Source: Stenotrophomonas hibiscicola ATCC 19867
Lineage (GTDB): Bacteria > Pseudomonadota > Gammaproteobacteria > Xanthomonadales > Xanthomonadaceae
Assembly: GCF_000382065.1 (NCBI RefSeq)
Contig: NZ_KB907503.1
Span: forward strand, 184,682 to 248,681
DNA length: 64,000 nt
Direction of reading: 5' to 3'
Part shown: positions 16,028-24,195 of the stretch, one piece after another
Layout: each line of letters starts with the position of its first letter
Position numbering within the stretch: position 1 is the first letter of the stretch
Position numbers and translations under genes: made by a program
Notes under the pieces: model-generated
The model's database searches: none
The model's input: only the letters and a program-made list of their open reading frames with translations
What the model was told of the DNA's origin: nothing

Positions 16028-16912
16028 ATGCCGTCCCACTTCGATGCCCACCATGTCCGTCGCGCGTTCGCGCGTGCCGCCACCAGTTACGACGCTGCCG
16101 CCGCCCTGCAGCGCGAGGTGCAGTCGCGGCTGATCGAATCGCTGGACTACCTTGAGGCACGCAAGCCCGAGGTGGTGCTGGACATCGGCGCCGGCACCGG
16201 CCATGCAAGTGCGTTGATGAAGAAGCGCTGGCCGAAGGCGCAGGTGATCGCGCTGGACGTGGCGCTGCCGATGCTGGACCAGGCCAAGCGCCAGGCCGGC
16301 TGGTGGAAGCCGTTCCAGCGCCTGTGCGGCGACGCCGCTGCGCTGCCGCTGGCCGACAACAGCGTGGACGTGATCTTCAGCAACCTGTGCCTGCAGTGGG
16401 TGGACGACCTGCCGGCGGTGTTCGCCGGGTTCCGCCGTGTGCTCAAGCCCGGTGGCCTTCTGGTGTGCTCCACCTTCGGCCCGGAAACGCTGATCGAACT
16501 CAACGAAGCCTTCGCCGCCGCCGATGACCGCCCGCACGTCAGCCGCTTTGCACAGATCGCCCAGTTCGGTGATGCGCTGATGATGGCCGGCTTCCGTGAC
16601 CCGGTGCTGGACCGCGATCTGTTCACCCTGACCTACGACGACCTGCCCTCGTTGATGCGCGAACTGCGCGCGATTGGCGCGACCAATGCGCGGGTGGACC
16701 GCCGCCATACGCTGACCGGGCGTGGTCGTTTCGCCGCTGCCGCCGCTGCATACGAGCCGATGCGCCGTGCCGACGGCAAGCTGCCCAGCAGCTGGGAAGT
16801 GATCTATGCCCACGCCTGGGCACCGGACCCGGGCGCGCCGATCCGCGAAGGCGGGCATGACGTCGCCTCGGTGCCGGTGTCGGCGATTCCAATCCGGCGC
16901 AAGCAGACCTGA
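16028..16912 (+). CDS. bioC: Malonyl-ACP O-methyltransferase
   Basis: The 294-residue SAM-dependent methyltransferase disguises malonyl-ACP so that fatty-acid enzymes can extend it to pimeloyl. The N-terminal FDAHHVRRAFARAATSYDAA is typical of BioC, VVLDIGAGTGHAS is the SAM site, VDVIFSNLCLQWVDD follows, and the acidic loop PLADNSVD is motif II. GAGAG upstream of ATG 16028 is a fair ribosome binding site. It is last in the biotin operon and followed by a SMAG pair. Confidence 0.95.
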   Translation: MPSHFDAHHVRRAFARAATSYDAAAALQREVQSRLIESLDYLEARKPEVVLDIGAGTGHASALMKKRWPKAQVIALDVALPMLDQAKRQAGWWKPFQRLCGDAAALPLADNSVDVIFSNLCLQWVDDLPAVFAGFRRVLKPGGLLVCSTFGPETLIELNEAFAAADDRPHVSRFAQIAQFGDALMMAGFRDPVLDRDLFTLTYDDLPSLMRELRAIGATNARVDRRHTLTGRGRFAAAAAAYEPMRRADGKLPSSWEVIYAHAWAPDPGAPIREGGHDVASVPVSAIPIRRKQT

Positions 16913-16921
16913 TCGAAAGCC

Positions 16922-17002
16922 GCCGGGCATGGCCCGGCGCTACCGGGCGCGCGATAGGGGCCGCGCCGGGTGCACCAATGGTAGCGCCGGGCCATGCCCG
17001 GC
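16922..17002. repeat. Inverted pair of SMAG palindromes
   Basis: Elements at 16922-16943 (reverse) and 16981-17002 (forward), each with GCCGGGC / GCCCGGC arms, lie between the convergent bioC and ydcF-like genes. Confidence 0.85.
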
Positions 17003-17025
17003 GAGCGCAGCGGCGCGGCAGCCGC

Positions 17026-17658
17026 TCAGGTATTGGCCGGCGAGCTCAGCGGCGGGCGCACCAGGTCGCGGTGGAAGAAGTAGATTTCCTGCACCAGGAA
17101 GCGCCAGCTGGTGTGGAAGCTGCGGAAGCGCGTGCTGGGCGTGGACGAGGCCAGCGCATCGATGCCCAGCGCCTTGCTCAGGCGCAGCGCGCGCGCCATG
17201 TGCAGCGGGTCGCTGACGATGATCACCCGGTGCAGGTCGCGCTGGTCCATCAGTCGCTTGGCTTCCACCAGGTTCTGCACGGTGTTGCGCGACGCGGTCT
17301 CGATCAGGATCGCATCGTCCGGCACGCCATGCTTCAGCGCATAGCGCCGCGCCACCTGCGATTCGGAGAAGCGCGCACCGGTGCCGCCATAGCCGCCGGT
17401 GAAGATCAGCAGCGGCGCGTACTGGGCCTCGTACAGGTCTAGTCCATGCCGGATACGTTCTTCGAACACCGGCGATGGCTTGGCGTCATAGGCGGCCGCA
17501 CCCAGCACGATGATGGCATCGGCCTTGGCGGCCTGGTCGCGCTCGCCGACCCAGACGATCCAGGCGGTCACGCCCAGCAGCCAGATCACCAGCAGGACAA
17601 ACAGCCGCCACAGCCAGCCCAGCAGGCCGGTGCGGGGCCGGTGCCGGTCGCGGCTCAT
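17026..17658 (-). CDS. YdcF/SanA-type DUF218 membrane-anchored protein
   Basis: The 210-residue protein has one N-terminal membrane helix (LLGWLWRLFVLLVIWLLG), then a DUF218 domain. Visible motifs are ADAIIVLGAAAYD, FTGGYGGTGARFSESQ, ETASRNTVQNL and IVSDPLHMARALRL. Related E. coli proteins (SanA, ElyC, YdcF) affect the cell envelope, and their exact reaction is unclear. The start at 17658 overlaps the stop of the dehydratase gene (ATGA), so the two are coupled. Confidence 0.88.
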   Translation of the reverse strand: MSRDRHRPRTGLLGWLWRLFVLLVIWLLGVTAWIVWVGERDQAAKADAIIVLGAAAYDAKPSPVFEERIRHGLDLYEAQYAPLLIFTGGYGGTGARFSESQVARRYALKHGVPDDAILIETASRNTVQNLVEAKRLMDQRDLHRVIIVSDPLHMARALRLSKALGIDALASSTPSTRFRSFHTSWRFLVQEIYFFHRDLVRPPLSSPANT

Positions 17659-18617
17659 GGCGCGCCCCAGCGCAGCGCAGGCAGGTCGACATTGCCACCA
17701 GACAGCACCAGGCCCACGCGCAGGCCGGCGAAGCGCTGTGGCTGTGCCAGCACGGCAGCGAGCACGGTGGCCGACGACGGCTCGACCACCTGCTTGAGCA
17801 CCTCCCACAGCAGGCGCATCGCCGCCATCGTCGCGGTGTCATCAACCACGATCACCTCGGCGCCTGCCGCGCGCAGCAGTTCGAAATTCGGCGCGCCGAT
17901 CAGGGTACGCAGTCCATCGCAGATCGTGTCCGGGGCGAACGCGCCCTGGCGCTCGCCAGCGGCCAGCGAGCGCGCGGTATCGTCGGCTCCGGCTGGCTCG
18001 GCCAGCACCAGGCGGGTCTGCGGGCTGGCGTGCTGCAGCGCCAGCGCAGTACCGCTGGCCAGGCCACCACCACCCACCGGCACCACCAGCACATCGAACG
18101 GGCCGTCGCTGTGCAGCAGCTCCAGCGCGGCGGTGCCCTGCCCCGCCATCACCGCCGGGTCGGTGTATGGATGGACGAGAGTCGCGCCGGTATCGGCCTG
18201 CACTTTGGCGCAGGCGGCCTCACGATCGGCGGTGGTCGGCGGGCAGCGCCAGAGGGTGGCGCCATGGCGCGCGATGTTGGCCAGCTTGGCCGCCACCGCG
18301 CCTTCCGGCACCACCACGTGACAGGGAATGCCACGCGTGCGCGCGGCCAGCGCCAAGGCGGCGCCGTGGTTGCCGGAGGAGTGCGTGACCACGCCGGCAC
18401 TGGCGCGATCGGCCTCCAGCGCCCACACCGCGTTGCAGGCACCACGGAACTTGAATGCGCCGCCGCGCTGCAGGTGCTCGGCCTTGAACGCGAGTTGCGC
18501 GCCGGCCAGCGCATCAAGCATGCGCGAGCGCAGTACCGGGGTCACGCTGGCATGCGGGGCAATCCTCGCCGCAGCAAGCAGGACGTCATCGGCGCGGGGC
18601 AACAGTGAATCGCTCAT
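17655..18617 (-). CDS. Threonine/serine dehydratase-type PLP enzyme
   Basis: The 320-residue product is a fold-type II PLP enzyme. GAFKFRGACNA holds the cofactor lysine, THSSGNHGAALALAA is the substrate loop, and PVGGGGLASGTAL binds the phosphate. There is no C-terminal ACT regulatory domain, so it is the short catabolic or serine-racemase-like type rather than IlvA. Candidate activities are threonine or serine deamination, serine racemisation or hydroxyaspartate dehydration. It overlaps the YdcF-like gene by four bases. Confidence 0.88.
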   Translation of the reverse strand: MSDSLLPRADDVLLAAARIAPHASVTPVLRSRMLDALAGAQLAFKAEHLQRGGAFKFRGACNAVWALEADRASAGVVTHSSGNHGAALALAARTRGIPCHVVVPEGAVAAKLANIARHGATLWRCPPTTADREAACAKVQADTGATLVHPYTDPAVMAGQGTAALELLHSDGPFDVLVVPVGGGGLASGTALALQHASPQTRLVLAEPAGADDTARSLAAGERQGAFAPDTICDGLRTLIGAPNFELLRAAGAEVIVVDDTATMAAMRLLWEVLKQVVEPSSATVLAAVLAQPQRFAGLRVGLVLSGGNVDLPALRWGAP

Positions 18618-18776
18618 GACGCAAGATTAACGTATGGCTTCGCGCTGGCGACCGGGGCGCAGGTCATGCCAGCATGCAGGCCTACGCCTCCATTCATCCT
18701 GGCCGGCAGAATTAAGGGCCGATTCAACGCTGGCGCCCGAAGCTGACTGCACACCCGTCCTCTGGGGGGACCCACC

Positions 18777-19256
18777 ATGAAAATGCGCCTGATGCTTGCC
18801 GGTGGCCTGTTGCTGGCCCTGACCGGCTGCACCACCTACGACTATGTCGGCGGCGGCCGCAGCGGCAGCTACTACCACGGTGCGCCGTCGGTGGAGTACC
18901 GCTACCCGGCCGGCTATCCCTACAACTACGGCCCCTACTACGGTGGCTATGGCGGCTACTACGGCGGCTACGGCAACCCGTATTACTCGCGCCCGATCTA
19001 CCGCCCGCCGCACAACCATCGCCCGCCGCCGCGCCCGGGCAATGGTGGCGAGCACCGTCCGCCGCCGCCGTCGCGACCGTCGTACAACGGTGGTTCGCCG
19101 TGGCGGAACATGGACTCGATGCGCCGCCCGCCGCAGTCGAACGCACAGCCGCCGGCGCCCCAGGCCCGTCCGGCACCGGCACCGAGTGCGCCGAGGATGA
19201 ACGGTTCCCCCTGGCGCAACATGGATCGTGCGACGCAGCGCACAGTTGAGCGCTGA
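18777..19256 (+). CDS. Tyr/Gly/Pro-rich lipoprotein
   Basis: The 159-residue protein starts with a signal peptide and lipobox LTGC near residue 18. Residues 20-65 are rich in Gly and Tyr (NYGPYYGGYGGYYGGYGNPY), followed by Pro/Arg/His-rich sequence. The block GGSPWRNMD appears near residue 103 and again as GSPWRNMD near 143, an internal duplication. No enzyme domain is visible. It is probably an outer-membrane or cell-surface structural lipoprotein. GGGGGG bases just before ATG act as the ribosome binding site. Confidence 0.75.
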   Translation: MKMRLMLAGGLLLALTGCTTYDYVGGGRSGSYYHGAPSVEYRYPAGYPYNYGPYYGGYGGYYGGYGNPYYSRPIYRPPHNHRPPPRPGNGGEHRPPPPSRPSYNGGSPWRNMDSMRRPPQSNAQPPAPQARPAPAPSAPRMNGSPWRNMDRATQRTVER

Positions 19257-19354
19257 ACCGTCTTGCATTTCACACGGTCCAAGCCGCACTCTACGCGGAC
19301 AGTGACGGCCCACGTCACAAAGTGACAAAAACGACACGGGCCGCCGCAAAAAGC

Positions 19355-19461
19355 TCTACGTCGATATCCGACAGGAACATCTGGATCCCCCCTGTTCCGG
19401 CCCTGTCGGATGTCGGCACCTCTGAAGGCAGACGGCCCCGCAATGCGGGGCCGTTTGTTTT
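19355..19461 (+). ncRNA. Candidate small RNA ending in an intrinsic terminator
   Basis: A long hairpin at 19362-19415 has a 12-bp outer stem (one G-U pair) and a 6-bp inner stem GGAACA / TGTTCC. It has a one-sided 5-base bulge and a 13-base loop that ends in six Cs. It is followed by a textbook terminator at 19432-19461: ACGGCCCCGC / GCGGGGCCGT then TTGTTTT. No open frame with coding character fits here, and the nearest upstream gene ends about 100 bases earlier. The 5' end is a guess. C-rich loops are a feature of some xanthomonad regulatory RNAs such as sX13, but I cannot identify it as that RNA. It could instead be the lipoprotein mRNA 3' end. Confidence 0.55.
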
Positions 19462-19495
19462 GTCAGGTCGCCAACCGGCGAAAGCCCCAGCTTCA

Positions 19496-19518
19496 GTAGA
19501 TCCACGCCATGCGTGGAT
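19496..19518 (+). repeat. Single SMAG palindrome
   Basis: GTAG head followed by ATCCACGC / GCGTGGAT arms. It lies between the plus-strand terminator at 19432 and the minus-strand terminator at 19539. Confidence 0.75.
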
Positions 19519-19538
19519 GGCGCCTTCCCGACAGCCCC

Positions 19539-19577
19539 AAAAAAACAGGGCCGGACAGTCCCCCGACTGCCGGCCCT
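19539..19577 (-). terminator. Intrinsic terminator for an unseen minus-strand transcript
   Basis: On the minus strand AGGGCCGGCAGTC pairs with GACTG..CCGGCCCT (one bulged base) around a G-rich loop and is followed by GTTTTTTT. No minus-strand gene lies between here and mnmG (19805), so the transcript it ends must be short and non-coding, or arise from 19578-19800. The rest of that gap, including TTGGGTTATCTGC near 19663, probably holds the mnmG promoter, but I see no clear -10/-35 pair. Confidence 0.7.
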
Positions 19578-19804
19578 CTGCTCCCCCACCGTGCGCCTGT
19601 ACCGGCCCCTGTTCCAATTCCGGTCACGGGCGCCTACGGCGCCAGCCACGATGGGTGCTATTGGGTTATCTGCAAAAATCCTGCCAACTTTAGGGCCGAT
19701 TTCGCCGCCAACTGGCCGGCGCCGGCGTCCGGACCCCGAATGGCGCTAAAATCGCCACCCCGGCGCCGCCCCCGGCCGCGCCTGCCCCAAGCTGAACAGC
19801 CCCC

Positions 19805-21694
19805 ATGAACCCGTCCTTCCATCGTTACGACGTCATCGTCATCGGCGGTGGCCACGCCGGCACCGAAGCCGCGCTGGCCGCAGCCCGCACCGGCGTGCGC
19901 ACCCTGCTGCTGACCCACAACATCGAAACCGTGGGTGCGATGAGCTGCAACCCGGCCATCGGCGGCATCGGCAAGGGCCACCTGGTCAAGGAAATCGACG
20001 CGCTCGGCGGTGCGATGGCGCATGCCGCCGACCGCGCCGGCATCCAGTGGCGCACCCTCAACGCCTCCAAGGGCCCGGCCGTGCGCGCCACCCGCTGCCA
20101 GGCCGACCGCAACCTGTACCGCATGGCGATCCGCGCCATCGTCGAAGGCCAGGCCAACCTGACCGTGTTCCAGGCGGCCGTCGATGACCTGGTCATCGAA
20201 GGCGATGCCGTGCGCGGGGTCATCACCCAGACCGGCCTGCGCTTCGACGCCGAGGCCGTGGTGCTGACCGCCGGCACCTTCCTGGCCGGCAAGATCCATG
20301 TCGGCCCGACCCAGTACGCCGCCGGCCGCATGGGCGACCCGCCGGCCACCACGCTGGCCGCGCGCCTGCGCGAGCGCCCGTTCCAGGTGGACCGCCTGAA
20401 GACCGGCACGCCGCCGCGCATCGACGGCCGCTCGCTGGACTACAGCGTGATGGATGAGCAGCCCGGCGACTCGCCGCGCCCGGTGATGTCCTTCCTCGGT
20501 TCGGTGGACGAGCATCCGCAGCAGGTCAGCTGCTGGATCACCCACACCACCGAACAGACCCACCAGATCATCCGCGACGCGCTGCACCGCTCACCGCTGT
20601 ACAGCGGCCAGATCGAGGGCATCGGCCCGCGCTACTGCCCGTCCATCGAGGACAAGGTGGTGCGCTTTGCCGAGAAGGCCAGCCACCAGATCTTCGTCGA
20701 ACCCGAAGGCCTGGGCATCGTCGAGATCTACCCCAACGGCATCTCCACCTCGCTGCCGTTCGACGTGCAGCTGGAGATGGTGCGCAGCATCCGCGGTTTC
20801 GCCAACGCGCATATCACCCGCCCGGGCTACGCGATCGAGTACGACTTCTTTGATCCACGCGGGTTGAAGGCTTCGCTGGAAACCAAGCTGGTCAACGGCC
20901 TGTTCTTCGCCGGCCAGATCAACGGCACCACCGGCTATGAAGAAGCCGCCGCGCAAGGCCTGTTGGCCGGCCTCAACGCTGCACGCCAGGTGCGCGGGCT
21001 GGACGGCTGGTGCCCGCGCCGCGACGAGGCGTACCTGGGCGTGCTGGTGGATGACCTGATCACTCACGGTACCAACGAGCCCTACCGCATGTTCACCAGC
21101 CGCGCCGAGTACCGCCTGCAGCTGCGCGAGGACAATGCCGACCAGCGCCTGACCCCGGCCGGCCGCGAGATGGGCTTGGTGGATGACCGCCGCTGGAACG
21201 CGTTCGAGACCAAGCAGGCCGCTGTTGCTGCCGAACGCGCACGCCTGGGCGCGCTGTGGGCAACCCCGGCCAATGCGCTGGGCCGCGAAGTGCAGGACAC
21301 GCTGGGCGTGGCGGTCAGCCGCGAGACCAGCGTGCTGGACCTGATCAAGCGCCCCGAGCTGGACTACGCGCAGCTTATGCAGGTGCCGTCGCTGGGCCCG
21401 GCCGTGGCCGACGCCAAGGTGGCCGAGCAGGTGGAGATCGGCGTGAAGTACGCCGGCTACCTGGACCGCCAGCGCGAGGAGATCGAGCGCCAGCAGCGGC
21501 ATGAAGCCACGCCGATCGCCGAAGCCTTCGATTACGCGGCGGTGCGCGGGCTGTCGGCCGAAGCGCTGCAGAAGCTGGAGCGCGTGCGCCCGCAGACCAT
21601 CGGCCAGGCGCAGCGCATTCCGGGCATGACCCCGGCGGCAATCTCGCTGCTGCTGGTGCACCTGGAGCGTGCACGCCGCGGCCGCGTGGCGTAA
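19805..21694 (+). CDS. mnmG: tRNA uridine-5-carboxymethylaminomethyl modification enzyme
   Basis: The 629-residue FAD protein works with MnmE to modify U34 of certain tRNAs. The FAD site [18 protein letters not shown] is at the N-terminus, followed by [20 protein letters not shown] and the folate/tRNA region RTGTPPRI-like ([16 protein letters not shown]) with conserved cysteines ([16 protein letters not shown]). The C-terminal [18 protein letters not shown] is also conserved. Length is normal. The sequence around it carries no cluster of DnaA boxes, so this is not an origin region as far as I can see. Confidence 0.98.
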   Translation: MNPSFHRYDVIVIGGGHAGTEAALAAARTGVRTLLLTHNIETVGAMSCNPAIGGIGKGHLVKEIDALGGAMAHAADRAGIQWRTLNASKGPAVRATRCQADRNLYRMAIRAIVEGQANLTVFQAAVDDLVIEGDAVRGVITQTGLRFDAEAVVLTAGTFLAGKIHVGPTQYAAGRMGDPPATTLAARLRERPFQVDRLKTGTPPRIDGRSLDYSVMDEQPGDSPRPVMSFLGSVDEHPQQVSCWITHTTEQTHQIIRDALHRSPLYSGQIEGIGPRYCPSIEDKVVRFAEKASHQIFVEPEGLGIVEIYPNGISTSLPFDVQLEMVRSIRGFANAHITRPGYAIEYDFFDPRGLKASLETKLVNGLFFAGQINGTTGYEEAAAQGLLAGLNAARQVRGLDGWCPRRDEAYLGVLVDDLITHGTNEPYRMFTSRAEYRLQLREDNADQRLTPAGREMGLVDDRRWNAFETKQAAVAAERARLGALWATPANALGREVQDTLGVAVSRETSVLDLIKRPELDYAQLMQVPSLGPAVADAKVAEQVEIGVKYAGYLDRQREEIERQQRHEATPIAEAFDYAAVRGLSAEALQKLERVRPQTIGQAQRIPGMTPAAISLLLVHLERARRGRVA

Positions 21695-21705
21695 CGCGGG
21701 ATCGG

Positions 21706-21768
21706 TGGATGCCATCCACCAATGCGGCGCGCGATCCGTTCTGGCAGGTGTCGACCTTGGTCGACACG
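21706..21768. repeat. Short palindromes of SMAG type (degenerate)
   Basis: GGTGGATGCCATCCACC at 21706-21722 and a GTGTCGAC / GTCGACAC palindrome ending at 21767 lie after mnmG. The second matches the SMAG subfamily at 62088 but has GCAG in place of GTAG. Confidence 0.55.
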
Positions 21769-21862
21769 GATGCATGAGGCATTCCGGCAGTTGCGGGTGG
21801 CGGGGTCGCCATTGGCCGAGCGCGTATCATCGTCGCGGACGCCCTGATTTCCGGAGACATCG

Positions 21863-22393
21863 ATGAACCCGCTGCGCCCCTTCCGCGACAAGATGCCCGT
21901 CCTCGGCGAGCGCGTGTACATCGACCCGTCGTGCACGATCATCGGTGACGTGGAGCTGGGCGAGGACGTCTCGGTGTGGCCGGGCACGATCATCCGCGGT
22001 GACGTCAACTACGTGCGCATCGGCGCACGCACCAACGTGCAGGACGGCACCATCATCCACGTCAGCCACCACAGCCCCTACAACAAGGCCGGCTACCCGA
22101 CCCTGATCGGCGAAGGCGTGACCGTCGGCCACGGCTGCATCATCCACGCCTGCACCATCGGTGATTACAGCCTGATTGGCATGGGTGCCTGCATCCTCGA
22201 CGGCGCGCGGGTCGAGCGCCATGGCTTCGTCGGCGCCGGTGCCGTGGTCGGCCCGGGCAAGGTGGTCGGCGAAGGCGAGCTGTGGGTAGGCAACCCGGCC
22301 CGCCCGGCACGCACGCTGAGCGACAAGGAAATCGAGGCGCTGCACTACTCGGCCGACCACTACGTGCGGCTGAAGGACGAATACCTGGGCTGA
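21863..22393 (+). CDS. Gamma-carbonic anhydrase family protein
   Basis: The 176-residue left-handed beta-helix protein shows the hexapeptide pattern throughout (IIGDVELGEDVSVWPG, VGHGCIIHACTIGDYSLIG). The three zinc histidines are in IIHVSHHSP and VGHGCIIHAC. RGDVNYVRIGARTNVQDGTIIH is the family hallmark. Related proteins are YrdA and PaaY. Some are carbonic anhydrases or thioesterases and others are inactive, so the activity is not certain. It precedes the RDD operon by about 120 bases. Confidence 0.93.
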   Translation: MNPLRPFRDKMPVLGERVYIDPSCTIIGDVELGEDVSVWPGTIIRGDVNYVRIGARTNVQDGTIIHVSHHSPYNKAGYPTLIGEGVTVGHGCIIHACTIGDYSLIGMGACILDGARVERHGFVGAGAVVGPGKVVGEGELWVGNPARPARTLSDKEIEALHYSADHYVRLKDEYLG

Positions 22394-22516
22394 GCGCCCA
22401 ACGCCGCCATGCGGCTCTGCTAAAGTCTGGGCCCGACCAGGACCTGTCGAGACCCCCATGCCTGTGGCTGCCTGCCGGAGAGGACTCCGGCGCCCACAAC
22501 GAAGGCCATCACGCTG

Positions 22517-23206
22517 ATGGCCGCACCGATGCTCGATACCTACCGCGAGGTGGTAACGCCGGAGGGTGTGCCGCTGCAGTTGCCTGCAGCCGGCCCGGTA
22601 CCGAGGGCGATGGCCTGGCTGGTCGATCTCGGCGTGCGCATCGCGGCACTGGTGCTGATGTCGATTCCGCTGGCACTGCTGGACCAGTTCGGCTCCGGCC
22701 TCTACCTGGTGCTGATGTTCCTGGTCTACTGGGCCTACCCGATCGTCTGCGAAGCAGTGTGGGGACGCACCCTGGGCAAGCGTGCGCTGGGGCTGCGCGT
22801 GCTGTCCCGCGATGGCGCGCCGGCAGGCTGGATGGCGGCGATCACCCGCAACCTGCTGCGCACGGTGGACATGCTGCCCTTCGGCTATGCGCTGGGCCTG
22901 ATCAGCAGCCTGTTCGATCCGCATGGCCGCCGTCTGGGCGACCTGGTGGCGGGCACTGTGGTGGTGCATGCACCCGCGCTGTACCTGCCACCGCCGCCGA
23001 CCATCGGCAGCGTGCTGGCCCCGCCGCAGCCCCTGCGACCAGAGGAACAGGCCGCGCTGATGGCCTTCGCCGAGCGCGCGCCACGCTTGTCGGCGGCGCG
23101 CCAGCAGGAGCTGGCCGGTATTGCCGAGCCACTGACCGGCACCCACGGCCAAGTCGGCGTGTTGCGCCTGTATGCGATGGCCAACTGGCTGCTGGGGCGG
23201 CGATGA
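22517..23206 (+). CDS. RDD family membrane protein
   Basis: The 229-residue protein has three hydrophobic helices in an RDD domain: VPRAMAWLVDLGVRI with the Arg-x..Asp pattern, YWAYPIVCEAVWGRTLGKRALGLRVL, and LFDPHGRRLGDLVAGTVVV. The C-terminal third is soluble. It begins a run of overlapping genes (SpoIIM, DUF4129, DUF4350, MoxR, DUF58). The ATG at 22517 lies inside a small perfect hairpin (GGCCATC / GATGGCC, 22504-22522). ATG 22529 is an alternative start. Upstream, 22394-22516 holds another hairpin (GCCGGAG / CTCCGGC) but no recognisable riboswitch. Confidence 0.9.
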   Translation: MAAPMLDTYREVVTPEGVPLQLPAAGPVPRAMAWLVDLGVRIAALVLMSIPLALLDQFGSGLYLVLMFLVYWAYPIVCEAVWGRTLGKRALGLRVLSRDGAPAGWMAAITRNLLRTVDMLPFGYALGLISSLFDPHGRRLGDLVAGTVVVHAPALYLPPPPTIGSVLAPPQPLRPEEQAALMAFAERAPRLSAARQQELAGIAEPLTGTHGQVGVLRLYAMANWLLGRR

Positions 23207-24195
23207 AACAGGAGCAGTTCGTCGCCCGCTACCAGCAGGAATGGCAGGACCTGGAGCAGTGGCTGCTGCTGCGTGCCGGCGCCTCACGCCGCACGCGCCG
23301 CAAGGCCAGCGGCCTGGCACTGGACGACACTACCTTCCCGCAGCGCTACCGGCGGCTGTGCCAGCAGCTGGCGCTGGCCCGCGAGCGCGGCTACAGCCCG
23401 CAGCTGGTGCAGCGCCTGCAGCAGCTGATGCAGCAGGGCCACAGCGTGCTGTACCGCACGCCGCCGACACGTTGGCGGGGTGCCCTGGAGTTCCTGGTGG
23501 CCGACTTCCCGCTGCTGGTGCGCAGCCAGGCGCGCAGCATGTGGGTAGCGCTGGCGATGTTCGCGCTGCCGGCGGTGGCCTGCTTCGTGCTGGTGCAGGT
23601 CTATCCGGACCTGATCCACATGCTGATGGACAACCGCCAGATCGCAGAGATGGAGCGCATGTACGATCCCGCCGCCGAGCGCCTGGGGCGTGACAGCGGC
23701 ACCGACTGGATGATGTTCGGCCACTACATCATGAACAACATCAGCATCGCCCTGCGCACCTTCGCCAGCGGACTGCTGGCCGGGCTGGGCACGCTGCTGG
23801 TGCTGCTGTTCAACGGCGTGATCATCGGTTCAGTGGCAGGCCACCTGCAGCACATCGGCCATGGCGACCCGTTCTGGCGCTTCGTGGTCGGCCACGGCGC
23901 CTTCGAGCTGACTGCGATCGTGATCGCTGGCGGTGCCGGCCTGCAGCTGGGCATGAAGCTGCTGGCGCCGGGCCGGCGCAGCCGCCTGGATGCACTGGTC
24001 GACGGCGGCCGCATCGGCGCGCGGCTGTGCCTCGGCGTCGCCTTCATGCTGTTGGTGGCCGCCTTCATCGAAGCCTTCTGGTCATCGATCGCCGAAGTAC
24101 CTGCATGGGGCAAGTTCAGCGTGGCCGGTGTGTTGTGGGCCGGCGTGCTGCTGTGGCTGTGGCGCGGCGGACGTGGAGCTGGCCATGCGCATTGA
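23203..24195 (+). CDS. SpoIIM-like (stage II sporulation protein M family) membrane protein
   Basis: The 330-residue product begins MKQEQFVARYQQEWQDLEQW, a soluble helical part common in this family. It continues with about five membrane helices including IMNNISIALRTFASGLLAGLGT and FNGVIIGSVAGHLQHIG and GAFELTAIVIAGGAGL. These N-x..F..G and H-G-x-x-E-L/I patterns mark the SpoIIM family outside spore formers. It overlaps the RDD stop (ATGA) and the next gene by 11 bases. It probably forms a membrane complex with the RDD and DUF4129 proteins. Confidence 0.9.
   Translation: MKQEQFVARYQQEWQDLEQWLLLRAGASRRTRRKASGLALDDTTFPQRYRRLCQQLALARERGYSPQLVQRLQQLMQQGHSVLYRTPPTRWRGALEFLVADFPLLVRSQARSMWVALAMFALPAVACFVLVQVYPDLIHMLMDNRQIAEMERMYDPAAERLGRDSGTDWMMFGHYIMNNISIALRTFASGLLAGLGTLLVLLFNGVIIGSVAGHLQHIGHGDPFWRFVVGHGAFELTAIVIAGGAGLQLGMKLLAPGRRSRLDALVDGGRIGARLCLGVAFMLLVAAFIEAFWSSIAEVPAWGKFSVAGVLWAGVLLWLWRGGRGAGHAH

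Noticed and set aside
19262-19460. 6S RNA in the gap before mnmG
   Set aside because: The structure lacks the large central bubble and end-closing stem expected of 6S RNA and is too short. Kept only as an unnamed RNA candidate.
19578-19804. Replication origin next to mnmG
   Set aside because: No cluster of DnaA boxes (TTATCCACA type) and no dnaA, parA or rpmH nearby.
22394-22516. Possible riboswitch ahead of the RDD operon
   Set aside because: Two small hairpins are visible but none of the known aptamer cores (for example guanidine, fluoride, yybP-ykoY) could be matched.
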